NCBI GenBank assembly: GCA_020061995.1
Contig: JAGUXE010000393.1
Span: 1-25,211, forward strand
Direction: 5' to 3'
Length of the DNA stretch: 25,211 bases
From: Ignavibacteriales bacterium
GTDB taxonomy: Bacteria; Bacteroidota; Ignavibacteria; Ignavibacteriales; Ignavibacteriaceae
Shown: positions 6,557 through 15,676 of the stretch, piece by piece
Position numbering within the stretch: position 1 is the first letter of the stretch
Layout: the number at the start of each line of letters is the position of its first letter
The notes under the pieces: model-generated
Told to the model about the DNA's origin: nothing
Databases searched by the model: none
What the model saw: the letters and a program-made list of their open reading frames with translations, nothing else
Made by a program: the position numbers and the translations under genes

Positions 6557-8125
6557 ATGGTAAAAATAAACGGTAACCATTCAATAGCTCACTACAAAGT
6601 TAAGTCGGTTTTGAAAAAAGATGACCACTCTGCCGTTTATTTAGCTGATGATACAAAATCAGGTGAAACCGTTATACTCAAAACTCTTAATACTGATGGA
6701 TTGCCTGATCCTACAATAATAACGCGATTTAAAAGAGAATCCAGTCTTTTGGCTTCATTAAATCATCCGGGAATTATTACAGCTATTGATTCAGGCTCAC
6801 ATGAAAATCTGCTTTATATCACTTTTGAATATTTCGATAGCAAAAACCTCAGAACACTTCTTCAAGAGGGGATTGAGGAAAATGAACGCCGTTTCCTTTT
6901 CGTTAAACAATTTTTTTCAGCATTGAAATATGCCCACGAAAACAACATTGTTCACCGCGATATAAAACCGGAAAATATTTTCGTTGCCGAAAACGGTCAT
7001 CTTAAGATAGGCGATTTCGGGCTTGCTACTGGGGGGAGCGAGAGTTTTGTCACTTCTCAATTTTCAGTTGTGGGTACTCCGGGTTATATGTCACCTGAAC
7101 AAATTCTCGGACAAAAACTGACACCCAAAAGCGATTTATTCTCAGCCGGAATTGTTGTATACGAATTGTTCTCAGGAAGAAATCCATTTGTGGGTAAAGA
7201 TGTAAATGAAACTCTCAATAATATTATCAATTTTAATGATGAAGAATTTTCTAGTAAATTCGAATCGTTACCTGAAGAAATAATTCCATTACTGAAAGCG
7301 TTATTGAAGAAAAACGAATCAGATAGGGAAGACTCAGCGTTTGATTTAGCGGAGTCTCTTCCGGGTGAAAATATTTTCTACTCCACAAAACGAAGAAAGA
7401 GAATTAAAAAGAGTTATATCTTCGCCGCTGCATTGGTAATCGTACTGACTTTTTTCATTTATCTTATAAATAATTTTGACTTTCCAAACGAATCTGCTAA
7501 TGCTGATAATATAAATGTTGTTGAGGGAGTAGTTAATAAAGATACATCATCAAGTTTAGAACAAATGGTAAAATTGGATCAAGATGAAAATTTTGCAAAA
7601 GAAGTAAAGTCAATTGATCTTGCTGATTCAAAAGAAAATAGTCAGAAAACGGAAATTCAAAATACCGTCGTAGCTACAAGTTTAGATCAGGTAAAAACAT
7701 ACGGGAAATTATTTGTTGATTGCCTGCCATGGGCGACTGTTTATGTTGATTCTTTGAGGTATGAAACTACTCCGCTTAAAGAGAATATCTCGCTCACTAC
7801 AGGGACACATAAAATAAAACTTGTGAATCCGGGTTATCCTGTATACTCAGCCGAAGTTAAAATTGAAGAAGGATCTATTACTCGATTAAAGATAAATCTT
7901 GAAACACTTGTAGGTTATCTTGATTGTAAAGTTCATCCATGGGGAGAAGTTTATATTGACGGTGAATTTAAAGGCGAAACTCCGTTAAGTAAACCTCTCA
8001 GATTAAGCCCCGGTGATTACAAAGTCCTTTTAAAGAACAAAGATTTTCCTGAAGCGGTTTTTACTGTGCAGATTTTGCAGAACGAAACTTTCGTTTTGAA
8101 ACATAACTTTAAAAATCTTAACTAA
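6557..8125 (+). CDS. Transmembrane Ser/Thr protein kinase with two PEGA domains
   Basis: The 522-residue protein has a cytoplasmic Hanks-type kinase domain (about 10-265). Visible are the ATP lysine Lys42 (VILKTL), helix C Glu61, the catalytic loop HRDIKPEN (133-140), DFG (153-155), the activation segment [10 protein letters not shown] (172-181) and [16 protein letters not shown]. The glycine-rich loop is degenerate: [13 protein letters not shown] (18-30) lacks all the usual glycines, so ATP handling may be unusual. A basic stretch (279-284) precedes a single transmembrane helix (about 286-305). The exported part holds a linker and two PEGA domains (about 383-448 and 452-518; PWATVYVDS and PWGEVYIDG), beta modules common on bacterial surface proteins. 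It begins 2 bases after the sigma-54 activator, which suggests the kinase modulates that activator or relays an envelope signal to it. Confidence 0.92.
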   Translation: MVKINGNHSIAHYKVKSVLKKDDHSAVYLADDTKSGETVILKTLNTDGLPDPTIITRFKRESSLLASLNHPGIITAIDSGSHENLLYITFEYFDSKNLRTLLQEGIEENERRFLFVKQFFSALKYAHENNIVHRDIKPENIFVAENGHLKIGDFGLATGGSESFVTSQFSVVGTPGYMSPEQILGQKLTPKSDLFSAGIVVYELFSGRNPFVGKDVNETLNNIINFNDEEFSSKFESLPEEIIPLLKALLKKNESDREDSAFDLAESLPGENIFYSTKRRKRIKKSYIFAAALVIVLTFFIYLINNFDFPNESANADNINVVEGVVNKDTSSSLEQMVKLDQDENFAKEVKSIDLADSKENSQKTEIQNTVVATSLDQVKTYGKLFVDCLPWATVYVDSLRYETTPLKENISLTTGTHKIKLVNPGYPVYSAEVKIEEGSITRLKINLETLVGYLDCKVHPWGEVYIDGEFKGETPLSKPLRLSPGDYKVLLKNKDFPEAVFTVQILQNETFVLKHNFKNLN

Positions 8126-8142
8126 ATCGATTATAATGAAGA

Positions 8143-8158
8143 TGGCATATTTATTGCA
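8143..8158 (+). promoter_or_regulatory. Candidate sigma-54 (-24/-12) promoter before the Kelch/T9SS gene
   Basis: TGGCATATTTATTGCA carries the invariant GG (8144-8145) and GC (8156-8157) exactly 10 bases apart and fits TGGCAY-N5-TTGCW. The predicted transcription start is about 8169, next to the ATG at 8170, which would imply a nearly leaderless message. A closely similar element lies at 10407, and an activator of this promoter class is encoded just upstream. Confidence 0.6.
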
Positions 8159-8169
8159 CAATATAAAGC

Positions 8170-9483
8170 ATGTATAAACAAAAAAAATATATAAAAATTC
8201 TTCTGCTGATAATATCACTCGTTATTACCGATAAATCATTTGCTCAAGGGGAATGGATAACTTTGGGAAATCTTTCCCGTGGATTGACTGGCGCAGCATC
8301 GGTTGTTGTTGATTCAACGATTTATGTGCTTGGCGGTTTTTCTGATTCAACTCAAAATGTTGTTGACTGGATTCAGAAATTTGATCCCGAAACTGGAAAA
8401 TTCACTCTTGTTACAAAGATGAAATATAGGCGTGTTAATCTTTTTGCTGCAGTCTCTGATAGTTTAATCTACTATGGCGGAGGAGAAATTGGTCCAAGCC
8501 ACCATACACCCGGATTTTTGGAGTGCTTTAATCTCCAGACAGGAATGGTTACTGTTATTGACACAAATAGACGATACAACCGTTTCTTCATGAGTGGAGT
8601 TATTTCGGATTCCATGCTTTACCTTGTGGGTGGTCAACCGGCCGAAGGACAACAACCCCCAGGGAGTAACCCCTACATAATGGAATTCAATCTTAATAAA
8701 AAAGAGATTACGTACGCATACTTCGGAATGTTCTCAAATAATTCGCTTCGCTCCGGACATATAACAATGCTAAGGAACAGATATATTTATATTTTCGGCG
8801 GCAATTATAATACTGTTCTTTCTGAGATTTATAGATATTCTCTCGATAATAAGCAGTTGAAGCGGATTATCCCTAATATGCCTGTTCCTCGTTCCAATGC
8901 TGCTGCAATTATAAACCCGACGAGTGAGGAACTTCTGATTATGGGGGGATTTAATGAAGGGAATTTTGCTCTTAATTCCGTGGTAAAATTCAAATTGCAA
9001 GACTCAGTATCAGTGGCAACTCAAAATTTCCAATCAATGAATTTCAAAAGGAAAAATTTTAATGCAGTTCTTCTTAACGGAAATATTTATGTGTTTGGAG
9101 GAACAAATGAATATGGACAACTTGTAAAAGCAATTGAAAAATTTCAATTGATTACGGATGTTGAAGATGAAAAAGAAACAAAAGTACTTTTATCTTATCG
9201 ATTAGAGCAAAATTATCCGAATCCCTTTAATCCATCAACGAAAATCGATTTTCACATCCCTTCAGAAAGTTATGTAAATTTAACTATTTATAATATGCTC
9301 GGACAAACTGTAACAATTCTGAGAGATGAAGTTCTTTCTTCAGGTTTATACAGTCAAAACTGGAATGCAAGCGGAGTTAATAGTGGCGTTTATTTTTATG
9401 AATTGAAGACTAAGCCGCTTGGTCAAAAAACAATTGAGAATAAATCATTCAGACAAATAAGGAAGATGATATTCCTCAAATGA
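8170..9483 (+). CDS. Secreted Kelch-repeat protein with T9SS sorting domain
   Basis: The 437-residue protein has a signal peptide ending near SFAQG (21-27). Six Kelch-type motifs follow, each with hydrophobics and a di-glycine: YVLGG (52-56), YYGGG (101-105), YLVGG (151-155), YIFGG (207-211), LIMGG (256-260) and YVFGG (307-311). They predict a six-bladed beta-propeller, usually a binding scaffold. Residues 344-437 are a type A T9SS C-terminal sorting domain: YRLEQNYPNPFNPSTKI, then NMLGQTV and SGVYFYELK. The domain ends in basic and hydrophobic residues (RKMIFLK). The protein should therefore cross the outer membrane by the type IX system and be released or surface-attached. A candidate sigma-54 promoter precedes it. 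Its stop overlaps the start of the next gene (ATGA), so the two are co-translated. Ligand is unknown. Confidence 0.88.
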   Translation: MYKQKKYIKILLLIISLVITDKSFAQGEWITLGNLSRGLTGAASVVVDSTIYVLGGFSDSTQNVVDWIQKFDPETGKFTLVTKMKYRRVNLFAAVSDSLIYYGGGEIGPSHHTPGFLECFNLQTGMVTVIDTNRRYNRFFMSGVISDSMLYLVGGQPAEGQQPPGSNPYIMEFNLNKKEITYAYFGMFSNNSLRSGHITMLRNRYIYIFGGNYNTVLSEIYRYSLDNKQLKRIIPNMPVPRSNAAAIINPTSEELLIMGGFNEGNFALNSVVKFKLQDSVSVATQNFQSMNFKRKNFNAVLLNGNIYVFGGTNEYGQLVKAIEKFQLITDVEDEKETKVLLSYRLEQNYPNPFNPSTKIDFHIPSESYVNLTIYNMLGQTVTILRDEVLSSGLYSQNWNASGVNSGVYFYELKTKPLGQKTIENKSFRQIRKMIFLK

Positions 9484-10316
9484 AAATTATTGCCGGATAC
9501 TTTTTTTTACTCCTCCTAAGTTATTCATCTCTTGCGCAGGAGAATGATCAGCTTAAAAGATTAAATGATGTCTTTGAAGAATTCGAATATAATGAAGCAA
9601 TAACATTTGCAGATTCACTGCTTCTCAATAAAAATCTTTCCATCCCAATTAAAAATGATATTCTTCTGATTAAAGCAATTTCGCATTACTCATTGTCGCA
9701 GGAAACTCAAAGCCGTAAATGCTTCATTGAAATGATTAAGAACGACCGAAATGTTCAACTTGATTCAAATAGTGTTGCACCAAAAATTTTAACTCTATTT
9801 CTTTCAGTAAAAGAAGAATTTCAAGATATTATTCCTCAACAACCGTTAAAAAATGACGACATTAATAAAGATATGCCATTCTTACCTGAGACGGAATTTA
9901 ATAATCTTACTCTTCATTACGAAAACTTTACTGAGGCAATTTATAAGTCGATTTTAATTCCCGGTTGGGGACATTACTCTTACGGCAGTAGAACAAAGGG
10001 AATAATACTAAGCGGTGTTTCGTTAATTAATCTTGCCGGACTTATTTATTACAGTATTGATGCGAGAGAAAAAGAAAAAATTTATCTTGGATATATTGAT
10101 CCATCTCAAATTCAGACGGCGTATTCTTCTTATAATGAATCATACAAAACACGAAATATTTTTATTGCTTCATTTATAGCTATATGGCTTTATACCCAAA
10201 TTGATTTATTGATGAACAGCAAATCATGGAATTCTTCTGATCGTATTCCAATTCAAACCGGTTATTCTGCAGAACATTCAGGTTTTTTTGTTAAATTTTA
10301 TTTCCCGATGTTTTGA
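9480..10316 (+). CDS. Exported DUF5683-type protein with N-terminal helical repeat region
   Basis: The 278-residue protein has a signal peptide (KIIAGYFFLLLLSYSSLAQ). A helical, TPR-like region (about 25-110) follows: EFEYNEAITFADSLL and AISHYSLSQETQSRKCF suggest paired helices. The C-terminal part contains ILIPGWGHYSYGSRTKGIIL and two likely membrane helices, around GVSLINLAGLIYY and IFIASFIAIWLYTQ. This is the pattern of DUF5683 proteins in Bacteroidota, whose function is not established. Start ATG overlaps the stop of the Kelch protein by four bases. The tight coupling suggests a membrane partner for the secreted protein or its export. Family assignment is moderately sure; the role is unknown. 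Confidence 0.72.
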   Translation: MKIIAGYFFLLLLSYSSLAQENDQLKRLNDVFEEFEYNEAITFADSLLLNKNLSIPIKNDILLIKAISHYSLSQETQSRKCFIEMIKNDRNVQLDSNSVAPKILTLFLSVKEEFQDIIPQQPLKNDDINKDMPFLPETEFNNLTLHYENFTEAIYKSILIPGWGHYSYGSRTKGIILSGVSLINLAGLIYYSIDAREKEKIYLGYIDPSQIQTAYSSYNESYKTRNIFIASFIAIWLYTQIDLLMNSKSWNSSDRIPIQTGYSAEHSGFFVKFYFPMF

Positions 10317-10336
10317 GTGCGAAATCAAACAAAGAT

Positions 10337-10355
10337 GTACGCAAATTTTTCGTAC
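10337..10355. promoter_or_regulatory. Inverted repeat upstream of a candidate sigma-54 promoter
   Basis: GTACGCAAATTTTTCGTAC is a five-base-pair inverted repeat with a 9-base spacer, about 53 bases before the -24 element. It has no U-tract, so it is not a good terminator. It could be an upstream activator-binding site, but no matching copy was found before the other sigma-54-like promoter. Confidence 0.3.
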
Positions 10356-10406
10356 TTGAGAATAGAGTCGCTTCCTTTTTTATACCGAAATAAATAGATT
10401 TTCATA

Positions 10407-10422
10407 TGGTATATCTTTTGCT
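10407..10422 (+). promoter_or_regulatory. Candidate sigma-54 (-24/-12) promoter before the multi-domain T9SS gene
   Basis: TGGTATATCTTTTGCT has GG (10408-10409) and GC (10420-10421) separated by exactly 10 bases. It matches the element at 8143 at most positions. The predicted start near 10433 leaves a leader of about 36 bases containing the GGAG site (10460-10463) before the ATG at 10469. Confidence 0.6.
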
Positions 10423-10468
10423 GTGTTTATTTTGAAAAGTTAATTATTTACTAAATCTTGGAGAAACC

Positions 10469-12361
10469 ATGAGACTCATAAAACCACTTTTTCTGATCAT
10501 TATTCTTGGGACTTTCGCCTTCGCGCAAGTTACTCCTCCTGAAAATCTTACTGCTTCGGCAACCAACAACAACAGAAGTGTTAAGCTGAATTGGGAACAT
10601 GCTCAAACGATAGGGGTAAAATATTTTGTTTATAAGAAAGATGCTCCTGCCGACGACACAACAAAACAGTTTAGGAGAATCGCTTTTGTTCACCATAAAG
10701 AATTTACTGATTTCCATTTGTTTGCAGGTGTAACTTATAGTTATTATGTGAAAGCAGTAATGGGACAAAATCAGAGTGAACCTTCTAATGTTGTTGAATT
10801 CACTCGTAATCTTCCAGTTTATACTTTCGGCAAAGTTAACGGATTTGTTCTTGATGAAACAACTTTACTCCCGTTGTTTAATGCAACTGTTAAGCTTTTA
10901 CCTGCACCTAATACTACCTCTAGTATGGTAATAGCTAAAACAGATAGCAACGGATTCTATTCGGTACGTGTTAAAACAGGTGACTATAAGATTTTTACAT
11001 TTGCTCGTGCTTATATTGGTGAGTATTACGATAATGCTGCCACCCCTGATCTCGCTGCAGTTCTAACAGTTGCAGAAAATGATTCGATGACACTCAATCA
11101 AATTTCACTAACAGCAATTGTCCCTCCGGTTGTTTATACTCTTTCAGGAACTGTTATGGATGCTGATGGTATTAATCCAAAGATGGGAAGAATAACTGCT
11201 TTTGTAAAAAACCGAATACACGTTCCTCATCATGGTTTTGGTAATTACAATTCAAGGACTGACTCCCTCGGGAATTTCATAATGAATGTAAGACTAGGTG
11301 ATACAATTGCAGTATTTGTAAAACCTGATGACAATTCATTCAAATCAGAGTTTTGGGACGGAAAAGCAACAATTGATTTGGCTGACTTAATAGTAGTTAC
11401 CGATAATGTAACAGGAATTAATTTTACACTGGATCCAAAACCGATTTATAATAATGGTGTTGCCGGTACTGTTTATGATTCAGCGGGTACATTAGGACTT
11501 AAAGGACATGTTTATCTTGTCAAAAAAGATTTAACAACTCCTAATCCTAACAATCTCAGAAGAAAAATTTGGGCTATTACAGATTCATTAACCGGAGCAT
11601 TTAGTTTTTCTAATCTTGAGCCGGGCCAATATATTGCCCTTGCTGCAGCTCGTGGTTATAAAGCTTCATACTTCCAATATGACGGAAGCCAGAATATGGA
11701 TTGGCGTTTAGCTGATTCAATAGTAGTAAATGATGAAGGTGTTGTTACCGAAATTAATTTCTACCTTAAAGCACGTATTTCTCCAAACGGTGGAACTGGT
11801 TTAGCGCTTTTCGGAAATACATTTGAAACTTCCGGCTTGGCTGCCGAAGGTGTTCTTACTTTCGTTTCAGATGCAAATGGAAATGTAGTAAGTGCTTCTG
11901 TCTCTGATCCTACAGGCTCTTATGTTCATGAAGGATTAAGCGATGGTTATTATATGCTTACGGCAAATACAATTAACTTTTCTGAAGCAAATGTTTCAGA
12001 AATCGATTTGAATCAAGAAACTGGAGATGTTGAATTAGATATTGAATTAACACCGGATGGAGCTACTTCAGTAAATAACAATTCTGTATTACCCGATGCA
12101 TTTGAGTTATTCCAAAATTATCCAAATCCGTTTAACCCTTCAACAATAATCAAATTTGCTTTACCTGAGGCATCATTTGTAACATTAAAGGTTTATAATA
12201 TTATTGGACAGGAAATTAAAACCCTTATCAGTAATGAATTCCTTAATGCAGGAAACCATGACATCACTTTTGATGCCTCAAAACTTGCTAACGGTGTTTA
12301 TTTGTATAGAATAGAAACTGCAGGCATTTCAATAACCAAAAAAATGACACTGTTGAAATAA
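10469..12361 (+). CDS. Secreted multi-domain beta-sandwich protein with T9SS sorting domain
   Basis: The 630-residue protein has a signal peptide ending at FAFAQ (16-20). A fibronectin type III-like domain (about 22-115) begins PPENLTASATNNNRSVKLNW. Four consecutive carboxypeptidase-regulatory-like or Ig-like modules follow, opening at GKVNGFVLDE, LSGTVMDADG, GVAGTVYDSAG and ALFGNTFET. Each has the TDSxGxF-type turn or a close variant. The last 90 or so residues are a T9SS sorting domain: ELFQNYPNPFNPSTIIKF, then IIGQEIKTL and NGVYLYRIE, ending KKMTLLK. No catalytic motif is visible, so a structural, adhesive or ligand-binding surface role is likely. GGAG at 10460-10463 supports the start. 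A candidate sigma-54 promoter lies upstream and a strong terminator downstream, so the gene is probably its own transcription unit. Confidence 0.88.
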   Translation: MRLIKPLFLIIILGTFAFAQVTPPENLTASATNNNRSVKLNWEHAQTIGVKYFVYKKDAPADDTTKQFRRIAFVHHKEFTDFHLFAGVTYSYYVKAVMGQNQSEPSNVVEFTRNLPVYTFGKVNGFVLDETTLLPLFNATVKLLPAPNTTSSMVIAKTDSNGFYSVRVKTGDYKIFTFARAYIGEYYDNAATPDLAAVLTVAENDSMTLNQISLTAIVPPVVYTLSGTVMDADGINPKMGRITAFVKNRIHVPHHGFGNYNSRTDSLGNFIMNVRLGDTIAVFVKPDDNSFKSEFWDGKATIDLADLIVVTDNVTGINFTLDPKPIYNNGVAGTVYDSAGTLGLKGHVYLVKKDLTTPNPNNLRRKIWAITDSLTGAFSFSNLEPGQYIALAAARGYKASYFQYDGSQNMDWRLADSIVVNDEGVVTEINFYLKARISPNGGTGLALFGNTFETSGLAAEGVLTFVSDANGNVVSASVSDPTGSYVHEGLSDGYYMLTANTINFSEANVSEIDLNQETGDVELDIELTPDGATSVNNNSVLPDAFELFQNYPNPFNPSTIIKFALPEASFVTLKVYNIIGQEIKTLISNEFLNAGNHDITFDASKLANGVYLYRIETAGISITKKMTLLK

Positions 12362-12406
12362 GTAGAAGAGATAGAACTGATTTAATCTCTTTTCAGAGTG
12401 AACCCT

Positions 12407-12434
12407 AAAAGGTGCTGATAACTCAGCACCTTTT
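12407..12434 (+). terminator. Rho-independent terminator
   Basis: AAAAGGTGCTGA (12407-12418), a TAAC loop and TCAGCACCTTTT (12423-12434) form a perfect 12-pair stem ending in a run of T to 12436. It closes the T9SS gene that ends 46 bases upstream. Confidence 0.92.
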
Positions 12435-12607
12435 TTATTTCTATAAATCTCCACATGTCAAGACTGTTTTTTTGATGTATAGATGAATCTTTGTTTTTCC
12501 TTTGTGATGGTGAGGGGTTAACTTGAATAAATTAGTACGACGTGAATAAAAACAGTTTCATTTCAAAACAGACATTTATTTATGATTTAGAAATTTTACG
12601 AAAATAA

Positions 12608-12640
12608 AAAACCCGCAAAACGGTTAATTTTGCGGGTTTT
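12608..12640 (-). terminator. Terminator downstream of tRNA-Lys
   Basis: AAAACCCGCAAAA (12608-12620) pairs with TTTTGCGGGTTTT (12628-12640) around a 7-base loop. On the minus strand it lies 2 bases past the tRNA 3' end and would stop its transcription; the symmetric A/T flanks make it potentially bidirectional. Confidence 0.82.
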
Positions 12641-12642
12641 CG

Positions 12643-12714
12643 TGAGCGCGGGTGGGCTCGAACCACCGACCCTTTGCTTAAAAGGCAAATGCTCTACCCC
12701 TGAGCTACGCGCCC
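12643..12714 (-). tRNA. tRNA-Lys (anticodon TTT)
   Basis: All four arms fold. The acceptor stem GGGCGCG pairs with CGCGCTC (one G-T pair) and the discriminator base is A. The D arm is GCTC/GAGC. The anticodon arm is TTTGC-CTTTTAA-GCAAA, with anticodon TTT at loop positions 34-36. The T arm is GGTGG-TTCGAGC-CCACC. Length is 72 bases, and CCA is not encoded. There is no intron and no sign of an integrated element at its 3' end. Confidence 0.97.
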
Positions 12715-12996
12715 TTCTAAATTGTGATACTAGGATTTTCAAAATTCAGACTCCCAATTTAATCGTTTTTTTTTTGAAGTCAAAGTAAAAATTGAACCCA
12801 GACTTAAAAAAAGTTACATATTCATTTAATTCACACTCCTTTTTCTACTTTTCTTAATTTTCTTTTTATTATCTTAAACAGTTAAAATTCTGCAACTATT
12901 ATTTCAAATCCGGAGAAATAAATGCATTTCGGACTTTCATCATCTTTAACTAAATATAGGTTTTTGGCTATGGGCTAATTTGAAGGAGAAATGTAA

Positions 12997-14376
12997 ATGA
13001 TTGGTCAAATACTGCAACCCGAAATTAAAGATCTCATTGATAAAAGAGATTTTTCTTCACTTAAAGAAGTTTTAATCGATTGGCCTCCCGCTGATATAGC
13101 CGAAGTGATTGAAGACTTACCGAATTACGAACAAGCAATTCTATTCCGAATTTTACCTAAAGAATTAGCAACCGATACTTTTGAATACCTCGATGTCGAT
13201 ACTCAAATTGATGTACTTAAGGCAATGGGTAATGAAGAAGTTACTACCATTTTAAATGATATGTCCCCGGATGATCGTACTGCACTTCTTGAAGAACTTC
13301 CCGCACCTATAATGAAACAGTTGTTAATGCTGTTATCGCCTACGGAAAGAAATATTGCACAGTCACTTCTTGGTTATAACGAAAACAGTGTCGGACGTTT
13401 AATGACCCCTGATTATATGGCTGTAAAAGAGAACTGGACTGTTAATCATGTTCTTGAGTACATAAGAAAAACTGGAAAAGATAGTGAGACTCTAAATATT
13501 GTTTATGTCATAAATGAAAAAGGGGTCTTGATTAATGATATTAAAATAAGAGAATTCCTTTTAGCTCCTCTTGAAACTACCGTAAGTGAATTAAATGATG
13601 GAAGTTATGTTTCTTTAAAAGTAGATGATGATCAAGAAACAGCAGTAGAACTATTTAAAAAATATGATCGTATAGCTCTCCCTGTAACCGATACATCAGG
13701 TATACTGATTGGCATTGTGACAATTGATGACGTTTTAGATGTAGCAGAAGAAGAAGCTACCGAAGACATTCATAAACTTGGCGGTATGGAAGCATTGGAT
13801 GAACCATATTCTACAATATCAGTTTTTGGTATGATAAAGAAACGAGCCGGTTGGTTAAGTCTTTTGTTCGTTGGTGAAATGTTTACAGCTTCTGCAATGG
13901 GTTTTTTTGAACACGAAATTAGTAAAGCTGTAGTACTCGCTTTATTTATCCCACTTATTATTTCCAGTGGAGGCAATTCCGGTTCACAGGCTGCGACACT
14001 CGTTATTCGTGCTCTATCATTGGGCGAAATAACTATAAGAGATTGGTGGTTCATTATGAAACGGGAAGTTATTTCCGGATTAATAATGGGTACTATTTTA
14101 GCTTTAATCGGATTCTTTAGGATTTCGTTATGGCAGTTTTCTGCTCATTTATATGGTGACTATTGGTTTGTTATTGGATTAACGGTCGGTTTTTCGTTAA
14201 TCGGAGTTGTTATGTGGGGAACACTAGTTGGATCAATGTTTCCACTCATTCTTAAAAAACTCGGTTTTGATCCTGCAACTTCTTCTGCTCCTTTTGTAGC
14301 CACATTAGTTGATATAACCGGGTTATTGATTTATTTCTACTTAGCTATAATTTTCTTAACAGGTTCATTACTCTAA
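12997..14376 (+). CDS. mgtE: MgtE-family magnesium transporter
   Basis: The 459-residue protein is the usual length for MgtE, a Mg2+-gated Mg2+ channel of the inner membrane. The N-terminal helical MgtE_N domain (about 20-125) contains the repeated LPxxxxxxxFRxLP-type pattern and ILNDMSPDDRTALLEELP. Two CBS domains follow (about 130-250; VGRLMTPDY, then GILIGIVTIDDVLDV). The membrane domain (about 285-455) has five helices with the conserved pore segments SSGGNSGSQAATLVIRAL (323-340) and DPATSSAPFVATLVDITGLL (425-444). A clear GAAGGAG ribosome site (12982-12988) lies 8 bases before ATG. No M-box-like riboswitch was recognised in the preceding AT-rich leader. It is likely a monocistronic housekeeping gene. 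Confidence 0.96.
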   Translation: MIGQILQPEIKDLIDKRDFSSLKEVLIDWPPADIAEVIEDLPNYEQAILFRILPKELATDTFEYLDVDTQIDVLKAMGNEEVTTILNDMSPDDRTALLEELPAPIMKQLLMLLSPTERNIAQSLLGYNENSVGRLMTPDYMAVKENWTVNHVLEYIRKTGKDSETLNIVYVINEKGVLINDIKIREFLLAPLETTVSELNDGSYVSLKVDDDQETAVELFKKYDRIALPVTDTSGILIGIVTIDDVLDVAEEEATEDIHKLGGMEALDEPYSTISVFGMIKKRAGWLSLLFVGEMFTASAMGFFEHEISKAVVLALFIPLIISSGGNSGSQAATLVIRALSLGEITIRDWWFIMKREVISGLIMGTILALIGFFRISLWQFSAHLYGDYWFVIGLTVGFSLIGVVMWGTLVGSMFPLILKKLGFDPATSSAPFVATLVDITGLLIYFYLAIIFLTGSLL

Positions 14377-14465
14377 TTCAATAGAAAAATTTTAAGTGGC
14401 TGAAAAGTTTTTTATACTCAAATATTCAAGTTAATTTTGTATTCATTTTTTTTTGGAGATTTTAT

Positions 14466-15662
14466 ATGAAGGTTCCACTTTTAGATCTTAAATTACAATA
14501 TCAGGCACTCAAACCTCAACTTGATGCCGCTGTTCTTAAAACAATTGAATCACAATATTTTATTCTTGGACCCGAAGTTGAAGCGATGGAAATAGAATTA
14601 TCTGATTTTCTCGGTTGCAAATATGCTTATGGAATTTCATCGGGAACAGATGCACTCCTTCTCGCTTTAATGGCAATTAACCTTAAACCGGGGGATGAAG
14701 TTATAGTTCCAACTTATTCCTTCTTCGCTACAGCAGGTGTTGTATCCAGATTAAATGCAATTCCTGTTCTTGTTGATAATGATCTCGTTACTTTTAATAT
14801 CGACCCTAAAGAAGTCGAAAAGAAAATCACTTCAAAAACTAAAGCAATTATTCCGGTCCACTTATACGGTCAAAGTGCCGATATGACTGGAATTATGGAA
14901 ATTGCAAAACGTCATAACATATTCGTCATTGAAGATGGTGCACAAGCAATAAGCACCCAATATAAAGACGGTAGAGCTGTAGGAACAATCGGTGATATTG
15001 GCTGCTACTCATTTTTTCCAAGTAAAAATCTCGGTTGTTTTGGTGATGGTGGTTTGGTAGTTACAAATAATGACGAGCTTGCAAGAAATCTAAAAATCAT
15101 GCGTGTACATGGTGGCGAACCGAAATATTATCATAAAGTAATTGGTGGTAACTTTAGACTTGATGCACTTCAGGCGGCTGTTATCAGTATTAAACTACCG
15201 CATCTTAATTCATGGTCAAGTGCAAGAAGAAAAAATGCAGCACTCTATTCTAAGCTTTTAATTGAAGCAGGCGTTGCTGAGGGAACAGGACATACTTCAT
15301 TTGATGAAAAAAATAAAATCCTTTTACCGAAAGCTGTCTACAAACCTGAATCCTCAAAAGCTGAAATTGAATCGACAGAATTACCAAACTATCATATCTA
15401 TAATCAATACATTTTACGCGTTGAAAAACGTGATGAAATTAGAGATTTCTTAACAAAAAATAATATCGGTTCCGAAATTTACTACCCGGTTCCTTTTCAT
15501 TTGCAGGAATGTTTTGCTGAACTTGGATATAAAAAAGGAGATTTCCCTAATTCAGAATTTTCGGCAGATACATCCTTTGCAGTTCCGATTTTCCCGGAAT
15601 TAACTTCAGAGCAGATTCATTTTGTAGTTGAAAAAATTGTTGAGTTTTTAAAATCAAATTAG
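14466..15662 (+). CDS. DegT/DnrJ/EryC1-type sugar aminotransferase (WbpE-like)
   Basis: The 398-residue protein is a PLP-dependent nucleotide-sugar aminotransferase. Conserved elements are GISSGTDALLLAL (56-68), PTYSFFATAG (82-91), IEDGAQA (155-161; Asp157 binds the PLP ring nitrogen) and SFFPSKNLGCFGDGG (182-196; Lys187 forms the Schiff base). HGGEPKYYH and GGNFRLDALQAAV follow. The nearest functional group appears to be WbpE/WlbC, which aminates UDP-2-acetamido-3-oxo-glucuronate at C3. A charged insertion (about 278-305) lies before HIYNQYIL. It is followed after 14 bases by a hexapeptide-repeat acetyltransferase of the matching WbpD/WlbB type, which strengthens the pathway call. The dehydrogenase, oxidase and epimerase of that pathway are not in the window. 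An alternative is another 3-amino sugar aminotransferase (for example FdtB- or VioA-like). Confidence 0.9.
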   Translation: MKVPLLDLKLQYQALKPQLDAAVLKTIESQYFILGPEVEAMEIELSDFLGCKYAYGISSGTDALLLALMAINLKPGDEVIVPTYSFFATAGVVSRLNAIPVLVDNDLVTFNIDPKEVEKKITSKTKAIIPVHLYGQSADMTGIMEIAKRHNIFVIEDGAQAISTQYKDGRAVGTIGDIGCYSFFPSKNLGCFGDGGLVVTNNDELARNLKIMRVHGGEPKYYHKVIGGNFRLDALQAAVISIKLPHLNSWSSARRKNAALYSKLLIEAGVAEGTGHTSFDEKNKILLPKAVYKPESSKAEIESTELPNYHIYNQYILRVEKRDEIRDFLTKNNIGSEIYYPVPFHLQECFAELGYKKGDFPNSEFSADTSFAVPIFPELTSEQIHFVVEKIVEFLKSN

Positions 15663-15676
15663 AAAGAGAACCCTTT

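Noticed and set aside
12921..12940. GG-N10-GC spacing before mgtE (CCGGAGAAATAAATGC)
   Set aside because: Spacing fits sigma-54 but the flanking bases do not (CGGAG and ATGC instead of TGGCA and TTGC); probably chance.
12441..12996. Search for an M-box or other Mg2+ riboswitch in the mgtE leader
   Set aside because: Apart from tRNA-Lys and its terminator, only AT-rich sequence without conserved aptamer features was seen.
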